A stretch of DNA of 64,000 nt. Origin: Talpa occidentalis. Its lineage: Eukaryota; Chordata; Mammalia; Eulipotyphla; Talpidae. The stretch lies in contig NW_023603184.1 of the NCBI RefSeq assembly GCF_014898055.3, positions 33,975,359 through 34,039,358 on the forward strand, written 5' to 3'. Below are positions 11,866 to 23,170 of the stretch, piece after piece. Position 1 is the first letter of the stretch. Each line of letters begins with the position of its first letter. Below the pieces are notes generated by a model, which had not been told where the DNA came from, searched no databases, and saw nothing but the letters and a program-made list of their open reading frames with translations. The translations under genes were made by a program, and so were the position numbers.

Positions 11866-12285
11866 TAAATACTGCTAAATAACAAAAATCCAAATGAATA
11901 AATTTTCAAGATAATTAGCTTCATGAATTGGGCAATATCACATCTGACAAGTAGAAAGCTGCTGCAAAAAAGCTGTGCAAAATGAGAGGCTTTTCAGTTA
12001 GAAAGAGGCCAAGATATGGGAATAGGAAATTATTTCAAGCTTAGGTAGCCTACCAATGAGGAATGGATAAAGATCTTGTGATTATCTTATCTTCCCCTTA
12101 GGGGGATAAAAAAAGATTACCTTCTTGGAGCTGAACAGAAAATTCCATGTGGACCAGTTAGAGCTAATTCCTGGTAGAGGTTATAATTGCAGGGGTGCTG
12201 AAACTCCAGTTAGCTTAGGTATTAGCTGGCTTAGCACAAGCATCTCCATTTAAGGCCTGTTTATTTTCTTTTTAATAATACATAC
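11866..12285. other. unassigned ~420-bp insert within the old L1
   Basis: This sequence separates two L1 segments that would be adjacent in an intact element. It shows no open frame, tRNA-like head or poly(A). It could be an old LTR or another repeat, but I do not recognise it and saw no clear TSD. Confidence 0.45.
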
Positions 12286-12720
12286 AATAGAATTATATTC
12301 ATTCTTAAAAAGGGCAGCTACCATCTGAGAGATGTGGATGAATCTGGAGAACATTATGCTAAATGAAATAAATTAGATGCAGAAAGATTAGTTTGCATGA
12401 GCTCACATATAAATGGAATTTTTTTTTTAAATAGTCTAACTCATAGTAACAACATAGAATGGTGGTTAAAAGTGGCATGGGGAAAGAGGGCGATTAAAAA
12501 ACGAAAGTAGTATGGTGGCTGCTGTGGGAAACCATTGGGAGTTACTGCTTAATGTGAACAGTTTCAGTTCTGTGAGATGAAAATAACTTATCTTGTGATG
12601 GTTACACAACATTAATACATTTAATACCACTGAAGCATACACTTAAAAATGATTAAGACGGTATGTTTTATGATATACGTATTTTATCACACTAAAAAAC
12701 TAGGGAAAAAAAATCAAATA
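12286..12720 (+). mobile_element. old LINE-1 segment, right part (ORF2 end and 3'UTR)
   Basis: 'catacaatagaattatattc' and 'gatgtggatgaatctggaga' continue the ORF2 tail interrupted at 11865. They are followed by a decayed 3'UTR and an A-rich end near 12710. Confidence 0.8.
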
Positions 12721-13162
12721 AAAGATGTATGGGTGGCGGTGAAGAACAGAAATGAAGAACAGATGATTTGTTTCTAAGAGAAAAATATAAGGTGCTTACC
12801 AAGGTCTCCAAGGAACCTGCACTTCCTGCCTTCCCCAGCAACCCAACCTTCCAACTTCAGCTCTACCAATCTTTAGAGTTCTAGTCATAAAAACCTCCCA
12901 GATATTCTTAGACAGTGCAGCTACACCCCTACTGCCTTGGAGACTTGCATGTTGAATGTTGTACTGCCATGAAGGGATATGCACCGTTCTCCATGTTTCC
13001 AGTCCTTGCCTATTCCAAGACTGTCACGAAACTTAGAAAACAAAGAGCAATTACAAAGCAGTTAGGACTGCTTACAGCTGAGAGAAATATGACAATATGG
13101 CCAATCTACTGCAAGGAAGACTCCATTTTTAAAAATGGCTGTAAATTTAAATAAGGTAGCCT
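12721..13162. other. unassigned sequence
   Basis: Apart from the 22-bp repeat copy, nothing is recognised. The frames at 12796-12984 (minus) and 12915-13154 (plus) have no domain. Confidence 0.4.
12912..12933 (+). repeat. second copy of the 22-bp repeat
   Basis: Exact match to 11774-11795, located outside the recognised L1 segment, 1.1 kb downstream and in the same orientation. Confidence 0.9.
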
Positions 13163-13204
13163 TTGTGTGTGTGTGTGTGTGTACATATATACTTTGTGTG
13201 TGTG
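13163..13204. repeat. (TG)n microsatellite, interrupted
   Basis: About nine TG units, an ACATATATAC interruption, then five more TG units. Confidence 0.9.
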
Positions 13205-14834
13205 AATTATATGTAAATTATATGCTTAGATATGGAAATGTGAAGTAGGAAAACTTCCCCATCAGAGGTGAACTCCTGTGGGGAAGCCCTCTACGACACT
13301 GCTTTCTACAAATCTCTATTACCTATGCTGAAAACTGAAGAAAGTCAACAGAAATTTCTTTGGAATTTTTTAAAAATTTGTTTCCTTGATAAGAAATTAC
13401 AAAGTTTAGGGTAGAAAACTCAGATCAAATAAAGAAAGGTAAACGATGACTGGCAACTAAGAAATACGTCATTGCTGAGTCACAGATGTAGGAGACAAAG
13501 CAGGATGTGATAGGCAGAGTAGCCTAAAAGACTAAGTATTGACACTTAGAAGAAGAATTAGCACAGGTCGTTTTTCCAGCTGAGAGTAGGTAAGAGAAAG
13601 AGTGGGCACCACCTCTTCACCAGCAAGTAACAGGCAAAACCATTTCATATACTAGGAAAGGTACAAGGTCTGTACAGTTTAACTAAAGTTTTCTCCATTA
13701 ATCGTGTGCCTATTTAAAGCATATTTAGCTAAATAAGGTGTGAGGAAGGGTATCCTAGAATGAAGAAATGCTGGCCACAGTTCAGCAAGCCAGACAATCC
13801 AAATGGATAAGTTGGCATGATAAATTCAAACACTGAGATCCAGAGGGTTATCCGAGACATCTGTCAAGGCAAGTCAGTGTGCCAGCGAAAGTTGCAAAAT
13901 ATGAGATTGATAAATATTCATATTGATAAATATTCAAAAACTAATTATATTGTGGGATGACTAGGAACAGCCATGAAGGAAGGAATCCAACTGAAGTCTC
14001 TCACCTTTAGGAACAAGATAATTTCAGGAATGGGGAAAAAATGTCCAGAAAAAAATTATGAATGTAAGTGATTTATATTGGAAATGAAAAATGGAATTTG
14101 TCAAATGCTAGTCATTCCACATGCATGTATAAATCCAGAAATAAAAGACGTACATGAGATGAGACCTTAGACTTCTGGATTTCACTGACCAGGAAGAAGG
14201 CATAATGAACAGAATTTTCTACTGGAGAGATAATTTAGGTCTACCTAGATTCAGACTCAAAGAGGTGTCTCTTCTAATTAAAGCATTTTCTACCTTCTAA
14301 TTAAAGCATTTTCTACCTCCAGGTGGGCAATGTACAGTACAATTACTAAGCAGGACAGACAGACATTTTTCTCTCCAGTTACGGGAGTCTAAGTTCATAT
14401 CATTTGAAACTCTCAGATACTGCTTGAAGTCTCCTCCCTTCCTGGACTGTCCCACATCCAAGGCCATCACCTAACAGTGAGGCAGTAAAGTTCATATAAT
14501 TTAGGTAACTAGTCCAACATACTCCAAGTACTCGTTAGTGGATGAGCTGGTTATTTTAACTTTGAGTTAAAGATTGTGTTCTGCTCTTCTCAGGATACAA
14601 AAATATTTTATTATCAAAGTTTGTTTTACTGTTAGTATGCACAAGGTCCTCACCAAATGATGGACAGGTCCTTAATATAATAAGACATTGTTCTTGCCTT
14701 CTCTATTTCTTCTCATAAGTGGAGAAGGTAACAGATATTTCAAACAAAATGCAAAGAAGTGAATAAGAGGAAACAGTAAAGGAAGACAGGGCGCAGAAAC
14801 ATTCAGTCATGAAGTATCAAGCACTAAGCATTCA
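13205..14834. other. unassigned sequence with two tandem duplications
   Basis: No gene or interspersed repeat is recognised across 1.6 kb. It carries small tandem duplications at 13906-13937 (16-bp unit, one mismatch) and 14271-14316. Confidence 0.4.
14271..14316. repeat. exact 23-bp tandem duplication
   Basis: Two identical adjacent units begin 'cttctaattaaagcatttt'. Full identity suggests a recent event. Confidence 0.93.
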
Positions 14835-15295
14835 TGTAATATATGTTTAGCACTTAACAAGTGCAAGCTCTGAGCAGGGTGCTGGGAGGAAAACATGAAT
14901 CAAACAGTATTTCTGTCTTTTGAAATTGTAGAGGAAATTGGCATGTAGCAAACAAATACAATAACTATTGCAAGGAAATGGATGGAATGCTGTATACAGT
15001 TAATCAAGAGAAGAATAAGAAGACATTACTTCTTGCTGGGGCATTGAAGAAGTCTCATAAAGGAGGTAGACCTTGAACTGCATATTGATAGGCAAGAAGA
15101 TGGCCAAGCGCAGAAAGGGACAAGGAAGCTGTGAGTGCTGTGGAAGGTACAAAGCAGAGGGTAGTAAATGCAGCATGCAAAATAAGACAGGAGCTACAAG
15201 GTAGACAGGGAGCTGGGCAGTTTAACTGGAGGAAGTGTAAAATAACAGGTCAGAGGGCAAATGACAGGGTCAAACTGGTAGAGTGCAAAACCCAG
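14835..15295 (-). mobile_element. L2 LINE relic
   Basis: The sequence follows the reverse complement of the L2 3' region: 'tgctgggaggaaaacatga', 'gaagaagtctcataaagg', 'agaccttgaactgcatat', then a GGCAAGAAGATGG stretch. No coding capacity remains. The 61-codon frame at 15131-15316 is noise. Confidence 0.7.
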
Positions 15296-15299
15296 CTAA

Positions 15300-15375
15300 A
15301 CTTTATTTGTCTTTAAACCAGTTATTCATTAAGCTTTGATTTCCTCATCTGTAAAATGGAAATAACTTCACTTTT
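15300..15375 (+). mobile_element. MIR fragment
   Basis: The core 'tttcctcatctgtaaaatgg' followed by AAATAA is the conserved MIR segment. Confidence 0.75.
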
Positions 15376-15594
15376 TTCCTCTCTATCCTAACAATAGACA
15401 GTTGTCACACACAAATCAACACACAGGCTTTACTCTGATAATCTTGGATTATCTGGCTCATATTTGAATTGAAAATAGACTTCTTAACACTTGCTTTCAA
15501 GTCCACATTTTGGGCCCTATGCGTGAGGGACGCTTGAGCTGCTAAGAAGATATTTAGCAGGGGACTGAAACTTTCTTGCCCCAACAGACTCTTG

Positions 15595-15765
15595 CACAGA
15601 GTATGGTCCACAGATCAGTAGCACAGGCATTACCCGCAAGCTTAACAAAGATGCAGAATCTCAGTCCCAGCCAAGATCTACTGGATCAGAGTCTGCATTT
15701 GATGGAGATCCCCCAGATGATGCCTACGCTCAGGTAAATTTGAGAAGTCCTGCCAGAGAGCATTA
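15595..15765 (+). mobile_element. MER5A-type hAT DNA transposon relic
   Basis: 'gtatggtccacagatcagta', 'agatgcagaatctcag', 'ctactggatcagagtctgca' and a closing 'aaatttgagaa' follow the MER5A consensus order. It is an old non-autonomous element with no coding content. Confidence 0.8.
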
Positions 15766-16039
15766 GAGAAACTGGACTGGTAGAGGACAGACTCACTGCC
15801 ATTTGGCCAGTTAGATCCATCACTCCTTTTCCCATGGGAAGAAGCCAATGAAAGGAAGACAAGAGACAGAAGAGTCTACTTTATACCTCTGTGAAGGTAT
15901 TAAGTCCCTGCTTGGGACTGACAGGAATCCAGAATCGATGAGAAACTGCTTTCTCCTAAAAATACAGAAGGAGAGAAAGATGAATCCACGCATGTAACTC
16001 TAGTGACTGGTTATAACATTCCCTGAATTATGAGTACAG

Positions 16040-16705
16040 CACATAATATATATATTTTACATCACTCTTCAATTTTGTACGTTTGCTTTTGTACAATGTT
16101 TGTATAGTCCCCATGAAATTCCACAATCAATTTACCCATGTACCATCACCACAGTCCCTTGTGCTCGTCCCACACGTTTTGATCCTTCTCCTTCCTCCTC
16201 CCCTATAGAATGTCTCTGCTTTATAGTTGCCTCTTGATTTTAATTATTTATAATTTTTCCCTGCTCCCTTATTTGTTTCCTCTACATCCCTTCTGTAAGT
16301 GAAACCATCTAATATTTTTCTTTTTCTTTCTATCTTATTTCACTGAGCATAATCCCTTCCAGCTCCACCCATGTTGCTGTGAATGGCATGAGTTTATCTT
16401 TTTGATTGCTGAGTAATATTCCATTGTGTAATATACCATACCTTCTTGATCCAGTCATTTATTTTGGGGCATATGGATTGTTTCCATATCTTACCTATTG
16501 TAAAAAGTGCTGCAATAAACATAGGCATGCAGGTGTCCTTTTGAATTAATGTTTTTGTGTCCTTTGGGTAGATCCCTAGGAGTAGAACTGCTAGATCATA
16601 TGGAAGCTCCATTTTTAGTAGTTTGAGGAACCTCCACACAGCTTTCCATAGTGTTAGGACCAATTTGCATTCCCACCAGCAGTGCAGTAGAGTTCCTTTT
16701 TCACA
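16040..16705 (-). mobile_element. 5'-truncated LINE-1, intermediate age
   Basis: It begins on the left with the 3'UTR ('tttgtacaatgtttgtat', 'atagtccccatgaaatt', 'gttttgatccttctcc') and runs into the ORF2 C-terminus. The minus frame at 16394-16732 retains [15 protein letters not shown] and about 90 further codons of ORF2, with divergence from the young copies. The 5' truncation is near 16705. It is related to but older than the copies at 1-1441 and 54.5-62 kb. Confidence 0.92.
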
Positions 16706-16784
16706 AGGAGAAATTTTTAAAAAGAAACACAAATTAAGTTATTTTATGTTTAAATCTTAACTCTACCTAGAGGTAGTCTTCTGA

Positions 16785-17020
16785 GTCTCTGCTCAAATAT
16801 CATCTAGTGGGACATTCTGTGAGCACACCATAGAATCCCTGATTCCACCACTACCTCCAACACTCACTGCTCCCCTTTGTCTTAGTCTCCTCCCACACCC
16901 ACTAGAGTGTGTGTTCCACAAGAAGCAGTATCTACTTTGTTCATTATTGTTGCTAGAAAAAGTGGCACTAGGGACATATGGCAGGTACTTGTTAAATATT
17001 TGTTAAACAAATGAATGAGT
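16785..17020 (+). mobile_element. L2 LINE 3' end
   Basis: 'ctctgctcaaatatcatc', 'gagtgtgtgttccacaagaa' and the terminal 'ttgttaaatatttgttaa' plus 'caaatgaatgag' follow the L2 3' end. Confidence 0.78.
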
Positions 17021-18039
17021 TTAAGGTCTTGTGGAACACTGGCTGGAGCTGTCACTGATACCCTGTGTATAAGTATGGAGTTCAGAGAAATCTGAGTGGA
17101 GGTAAATCATCTACTGGTGGGAACTGAAGCTAGGCGGCCAGATGAGAATCACTTGGAGAGAGCTCTACATTTGAGGGAAAGATGATTTGCTTGTTTGGTT
17201 GAGGCAATGAGGAACTCCAGAAACAAAGGTTGTGGCCTGGCCACAAGGTTTATGCCGTCACTATGAATATCATCACATGCAGCTACCTCTTTCCATTTTC
17301 CTTGGATCAACCTAGCAACTTCTTGGAAAGCCTTATGATGTCACAAGAGGCAAAAAGCCAACAACAGCATTTATAATTTATGGAAAAACACTTTAATAAT
17401 TCACTGCTTCAATTAACATTTACTGTTAATCAAGATTTCATGTCTGAAAGCGTCACACCCAGCTCAGCAGGTCGGTTCAGAATCAAGCTCCATCTGTCTG
17501 TCATGGAACCCAATGGGATGAATACAAGGAGACAAATGCCAGGTCTACTGAAAGCTGGCAGTGGGGCCACCTTACAAAGCAGGCTGCTCCTGGGAGCTGG
17601 GCACCCCATGAAGTGAGGAAAAGTAAACTTGTGCCTCCAAAAAGAATGTGGACTTTCCAAAGGAAATTGCTAGCAGAGTGCCTTCTCTACTTGAGAGGAA
17701 GAGATTACTAAATTAGTTTAGGTCCCTTTCACATGCCCTTTAAAATATGATTATCTCACTCCATTTATTCTTTCCTACAAACTGCATAGACAATCACACA
17801 GGAGCAGACAGAGCCTTGTTTCCATAGCTGATCATTTATAATCTGTTTGCTAACAACGATTTCTGCCAAAAGGTAGCATGGAACAGGAAAGAAGCAAGAG
17901 AGATGCTTTTTACATTTGTGTTTGTATTATTTATATTGAAAGCATCACACCCAGCTCTAAGATTATAGAGTCTTATTTTAAAAACTGTGATAAGCATGCT
18001 TTATGGGGTGAAATTATATTAACAGATGACAAAACAGCA
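17021..18039. other. unassigned sequence
   Basis: No gene is supported. Overlapping opposite frames at 17380-17616 (plus) and 17430-17660 (minus) and an 85-codon frame at 17878-18135 lack recognisable motifs. The octamer cacaccca plus 'gctc' occurs at 17453 and again at 17947, without further similarity. Confidence 0.4.
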
Positions 18040-18185
18040 TCAAATGATCAGATTCTGTGCTTTGACTTAAAGAGCAGTTACTTAATCTCTCTGAGCCTCA
18101 ATGTATCCACATATAAAACAGAAATAATACAGTAAATAAATCAGAATATTTTTGTAAATATTAAATAAAGCACTGAAAAGACACT
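18040..18185 (+). mobile_element. MIR relic
   Basis: 'cagttacttaatctctctga' and 'gcctcaatgtatccacat' followed by AAATAATA match the MIR core and right side. Confidence 0.7.
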
Positions 18186-18299
18186 TTGCACATTACTTAC
18201 TCCTAGGAAACACTAAGACATTTTAACTATGTGTAACAGGTAAGGTGTACTTTATAACCTTGGGAGATAAAGCACATCTCCCTTATTTTTGCAATTATT

Positions 18300-19040
18300 C
18301 ACTTCAGCCATCTCATTCATTCAACACATATTTATTGAATGATGATTAAACACTAGGCATTGCTCCAGTTGCTAAGGATACATTCAAAATTCCTGTTCTA
18401 AGGAATCAATCGGCAGTCAATCCTGGAAGAAATACCAAATGAATAAATTCATAGCTAGCTACACATCCAGTTATTCCTTCATCTGCTACCACTCCCTCCA
18501 CCATCCCTTCCCCCCAAAACTCCACTATACAAACTAATAGCTAGCTTAGACTAGACATTTGGTACACTGATAGGTAGGCAGATAAAAATAACTAAGAAAC
18601 TACTAGCTGGTGGTATATGCTAACTTGAAAATCCATGAGATAGGAATGGGGGCTACTTGATCTTGGGTGTCTGAGAAAGGCTTCTCTGATGTTGTGACAT
18701 GGGAGTGCAGGGTCAGAAGTGGTGCATGCTGCCAAAGGCAGTGGCCGGCCCAAGCCCAGAGGTGGGAACGCACTTTCCTATCCCACAAACAGAAAGTCGT
18801 GTAGCAACAGCGCAGTGCACCAGGGGGAGAACAGCAAGAGAAGGGACAGGGAGGGGATCATTTCTCCTAGGCCAATAGAGATATGATTTTATAACAAGCA
18901 AGATATTAACTCATCAGGGGGTTTTAACAGGAGAGTAGAAAAACTGATTTATATTATTAAAAGTTAATTCTGTGCAGAGTGAATTCTGTATAAGCAGTAG
19001 CTCAAGTAGGAATCAGAGGCCATGAAACCAGGCCCAAACT
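18300..19040 (-). mobile_element. L2 LINE relic, long
   Basis: It starts with the L2 terminus in reverse ('tcattcattcaacacatatt', 'tattgaatga'), then 'gagaaaggcttctctgatg', 'tgtgacatgggag' and 'gagaacagcaagagaa', and at the right 'ttttaacaggagagt' and 'tgaattctgtat'. These follow the L2 order, with unassigned gaps between them. Minus frames at 18603-18901 fall inside this relic. Confidence 0.65.
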
Positions 19041-20744
19041 AGCATCAAGGAAGCAGAAATAAAGAAAAGCAGAGGGACTTATTTAGATTTTAGAGTTTGA
19101 GTCATTAGGGATTATTGATAGGATGGAAACAGAAAACAGACATCCAAGATTTCTGGCTAGAGCAACTTTGAAAACACCAGCCCTTAAATTCTCCATCACA
19201 CCCAAATGACCAAGGGCATTTAAAGGCTCCTTGAGTTTCAAAAATATATGAAGAAAACTGGAAAGCATGTTCACCTCATCACCTCCAGTGTGCTGATCAC
19301 TGTCCAAGAACATCAGAGTGCCAGCTGCAGAGATCAGAAGGTTGCTTGTTTCTGGTTGTGGCAATAATTCCTATGAAGATCTTTCACTGCCGCAGCAGTG
19401 CCTTATTCTAGAATTCCAAGTTTATGACTTGATCAGGTCAATAACACATGCTTAGTCTTTCTCCCCAAAGTTCCACACTTACTGTATTCCTGCATTTGTC
19501 AGGCTCCAGCACAGACAGTAAGAGAGGCCCAACCCCAAGCAAGATCCCATATGCTGCACTCTTGGCTGCAGCCCTGACTCACCCATAGAGCTCCTGTTTG
19601 GGGCCCTTTGTATCATTTCCAGTCCTGAGCTTCAGGTTTGCCAGGTAGAAGGACTCCAGGAGGTTTTCCTACCATCGAATCTCCTTATGCAAATCAGTTC
19701 GTGTCCTCCTCTAAGCTCAGCACACACACTCTGAAGACAACACGCCGTGAGCACTATGAGGACACACTAAGAGCTTTTGCTAAGCGACATAAAAAGGGGA
19801 AAATGAGCAAGGTGGGCCAACTGGTCATGCATATAGAGAAATAACTATTTGCTTTTGCTTACACTGAGGAAAATTTTCCAATTACTATCTCTATCATTAG
19901 AAACAGAAGACTGCCATAAAGAGAATGTTTTTAACCTCAAAAGTTACCCACCTATATAAGCAAATGGAACTTATATTTCTCTTCTATTGATAAAAATGTA
20001 TGTGCACAAACCTACTTTGAAAAATGTAAGTAGTAGATGAGCTAGAGCAAATATGGAGAGAGACAATTAATCTTGGTGGCAGGTAAGAACATGCCATTTT
20101 GAGCTGAGATAAACTGTCAAATTAATTGGAGCAGGGGGCATCCATTCTGCAGAGCAAGGAAAGGGCCTTTTATAGCTAGTGTGTTCCTTCTGTAAAGCAG
20201 AGCAGGTCTGATTGCCAAACACTCCCTAACTCAATGATGGCGAGGCTGATACAGATAATTTCTCCTTTGGCAAATATTAAACTGTACTGTCTAACAAAAA
20301 AGATAATGCTTACCTTAATGGGAGGTTAAATAGTTAAAAAAAAAACAAAACCCTCACCCTGCCTGATCCCTCCTAAAGTAGCAGTTAAATGAGTGGAAAG
20401 AAACTGCAATGAGAGGATAGGAAAATGCCGAGACATTACTAGAGTTTGCAAAATGTAAAATATGGTACTCTTAATCCTAAGGCATGAAGGAGCACAGAAG
20501 GAGGGTGCAGGAGTGCTCATGAATGAGTGAGAGGTGCAAGAGGAAGGTGGAAGCTGACCTCGGGAGAGAGAAAGTAGAGTCCAAGGAGGCAGTGCCCCCG
20601 GGGCCATCTGTGCAGGCAATGAAGTGTGGCTGTTTCGTGGCACAAACTAGACTGCGTTCTGGAGCTCATTCCTCCCACACCATGATCCTGTACTGAGATG
20701 ACCTCATCGTTATCCTCTTAGATAGTTCTTTTTTTTTCCCCCTC
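19041..20744. other. unassigned sequence
   Basis: No supported gene in 1.7 kb. The longest frames (19083-19364 minus, 93 codons; 20326-20643 minus, 105 codons) have no domain, and neither is flanked by convincing splice and codon-usage evidence. It is one of the better stretches to test for conserved single-copy DNA because it lacks obvious repeats. Confidence 0.4.
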
Positions 20745-21018
20745 TTTTTTTTTTTTAAGATTTAATTATTTATACAAGAACCGGGGTACAGGCCAGATGC
20801 GTGGGAGGGTGAGAGGATTCACCAGAGACAGAGAGGGGAACGGAACAGACAAACTGATGAAATACACTGCTGAGGGGAGCAGCGGGTGACACAGGAGAGG
20901 TCTGCCACGCCATGTGGGACCCTTGCCGGCCGGCTGGCTGGGATCAAACCCGTGCTGCAGAAGCTGCGGGCAGCTTCACAGTGCGGCGCTCAACCCGCTG
21001 AGCCTCCAGGGAGGCCCC
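20745..21018 (-). mobile_element. tRNA-derived SINE (copy C, older subtype)
   Basis: On the minus strand it starts at 21018 with GGGGCCTCCCTGGAGGCTCA and has a box B-like GGTTTGATCCC. It ends in ATAAATAATTAAATCTT and an A-run (20745-20756). The likely TSD is 'tcctcttagatagttct' to the left and 'tcctcttagagttct' to the right, the left copy having two extra bases, with a short pyrimidine run between the TSD and the tail. Frames at 20886-21312 are noise from the SINE and its flank. Confidence 0.9.
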
Positions 21019-21729
21019 ACTCTCCTCTTAGAGTTCTGCCTGTTTTTCTGAGGGAAAACCATGAGGCTTTGGCAGAGTACTCAGAGGAAGACTTCGTGCC
21101 CAGCACAGGGCTCTGGTGGAGACATTTGTGGAAAATTTCAGCCCATGAGGGTTATTACATCACGGCTGGTGTTTAGCAGTGACTATCTCCACAAAAACCA
21201 CCTCCTCCAAATATGGGAGACTCAACTGTCCGTCACACAGAAGCAGATCCGGGAGGAAAGTGTCCTTCTGCACCCAAATAACAACGTGAGGCCCAGGGCT
21301 CCATCTAGGTAGGACCACAGGGGGCACTGGCAAGGCTCCCCCGTGCTTTTATCTCTCATGTGCTTTAGAGTGCATGCGCTTGAGTGACATCAGTACTATA
21401 GGTAATTTATGTAAACTGGTCATAAACTTGCCTTTCATAGACATTATAAATAACAATGGGAAGAATTACAAAAGAAAATACTAGAAGATCAATATAGAAG
21501 GTTTCTGTGTATGTAAAGTCAATCCAAAAAAAGGGCAAATGAAAAACTTTGTAATGACCTATCTGAACAAATGTTTATATATTTAGAATTAAAATTTGTA
21601 AGATGATATAGACAATAATTTTTCATCTTTCATGCTAGCAAAGATTTGAAAGTCAGAATGCTCAAGCCTGGCCCGGGTCTAGAAACATGGTTTCTGGATA
21701 GCAACTTGTAATAAGTTTCAAGAACTGAA
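21019..21729. other. unassigned sequence
   Basis: No gene or named repeat is recognised. Confidence 0.4.
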
Positions 21730-22560
21730 ATCAGTTCACAGCTTCTGATCCATGAATTCTACTTCTGGAGTAGATTCTAAAGAAACAAGACCTAAAACGT
21801 AAGCCCATAGCTGTCCTTTGAATCGTAATTTATAAGAACAAGCCAAAGGTCCAATATTTGGAAAGAGATTAGGTAAATTAAAGTAGTGTGACATGATATT
21901 ACATACTGTTAAAATGTTTATGAAAGTTATAATGATGTAAGAAAATTGTTTATGAATGCTATTTTTAAAATGAAAAACAAAAGATAAAATGAAAAACACT
22001 TTATATATATTATACGATTTGAACTATGAGGCATTTCATTGCAAAAAATCTGGAAAAGCATATATTAAAATGTTCCTTTAAATACAGTTGCTTTACAACA
22101 TGGATGGAGCTGGAAGGGATCATGCTTAGCGAATACGTCAGAAAGAAAAAGAAAAATACCGGATGGTCTCACTCATGGCAGGAATTTAGAAAACCTAAAT
22201 AAGGGACCAGGAAAAAGACTAATTATGATAAAGAAAAAAATCAAAATCAACAAGCAGCTATAAACCAGAGACACACTATGGGGCAGGGGAGGAGAGGAGG
22301 GATTAGGGTCCAAATAAGGGGGGTGGGAATTGTATGGGAAATATAACCAAAATGAAAATGCATACATGTAGAAAAATGAAAAATGATGTGAGAATTATAT
22401 GAAATAAAATTAAAAAAATAAATTTTAAAACCTAAATAAATAAATAAATATAGTTGCTTTAAAATGGCATGGTTATTTTTCTGCTTCTTTACATTATTAT
22501 GCTATTTCCACACTTTCTGCAATAAGAATATGTTTTTACAATTAGAAAAAAAATGCAAAA
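21730..22560 (+). mobile_element. ancient LINE-1-like 3' end, interrupted
   Basis: 'atgaattctacttctgga', 'tgtttatgaaagttataat' and, after the insert, 'cactttctgcaataaga' and 'atatgtttttacaa' follow the pattern of an ancient L1 (L1ME or HAL1-like) tail. The interval 22096-22445 is a later L1 insertion. Confidence 0.6.
22096..22445 (+). mobile_element. short young LINE-1 3' end with TSD
   Basis: About 350 bp covering the last ~30 ORF2 codons (from 'caacatggatggagctgga') and the 3'UTR, with a G-rich 'tatggggcaggggagga' stretch, then an A-rich tail of AAAT units. A 16-bp TSD with one mismatch, aaata(c/t)agttgcttta, lies at 22080-22095 and 22446-22461. It is heavily 5'-truncated and sits in an older L1-like element. 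Confidence 0.95.
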
Positions 22561-22949
22561 ATAGAGTACAGAGATTCACCTTAAAAGGAACCTAAGACTT
22601 TTTGGAAAAATAGCTGAATTCAGATTTGGAATAGGTATTGCTCAAGATGAGTCTGCAGCATTTTGTTGGTATATGAAAGCAAGGAAACTTTGAAAGACTA
22701 TTGGAATGTGAAAAGAATATGGAGTCAAATTGAGGAGGTTTTCATAGGTCAAGCATGGCATCATTTGAGCTTTAAAAAGAAAACAAAAACTGTAAGTAAT
22801 TGAAATACATTCAATATGTTAAAGACAATAATTGAGTTCATAATGTTAGGTAAGTAAAAAGCACTGGTCATTTTTGGAGACTGCTAACTGGGAAATAAAT
22901 AGAAATAGAAAGGATTTATTCTGATTTTTTTCCTATATAAAACATGTCT
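22561..22949. other. unassigned sequence
   Basis: AT-rich; nothing recognised. Confidence 0.4.
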
Positions 22950-22978
22950 CAAGGCAGTGTTTCTCAAAGTTGATCCTT

Positions 22979-23071
<93 letters not shown>

Positions 23072-23170
23072 TCTGAGAACATGTCCAAAATGTAAAATCT
23101 CAGTCCCCACTTTAAACATTCTGGATCAAAATCTGGAGATGCTCCTGAGCCCAAAAGGGTTAAGAGTAGG
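22950..23170 (+). mobile_element. MER5A-type transposon relic holding a CAG tract
   Basis: 'cagtgtttctcaaagttga' starts the element. After the CAG tract come 'catctgagaacatgtccaaa', 'aaaatctcagtccccac' and 'ctggatcaaaatctggaga', in MER5A order. The family consensus has a short CAGCAGCATCAGCA segment exactly where the tract lies. Confidence 0.8.
22980..23069 (+). repeat. (CAG)30 tract with one CAA
   Basis: Thirty triplets: 24 pure CAG, one CAA (23052-23054), then 5 CAG, followed by CATC. It would encode polyGln on the plus strand and polyAla or polyLeu on the minus strand, which explains the long frames here. Nothing suggests that it is translated. Confidence 0.98.

Noticed and set aside
20886..21312. 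Plus frames of 83-96 codons
   Set aside because: They start within the minus-strand SINE copy C and run into its flank.
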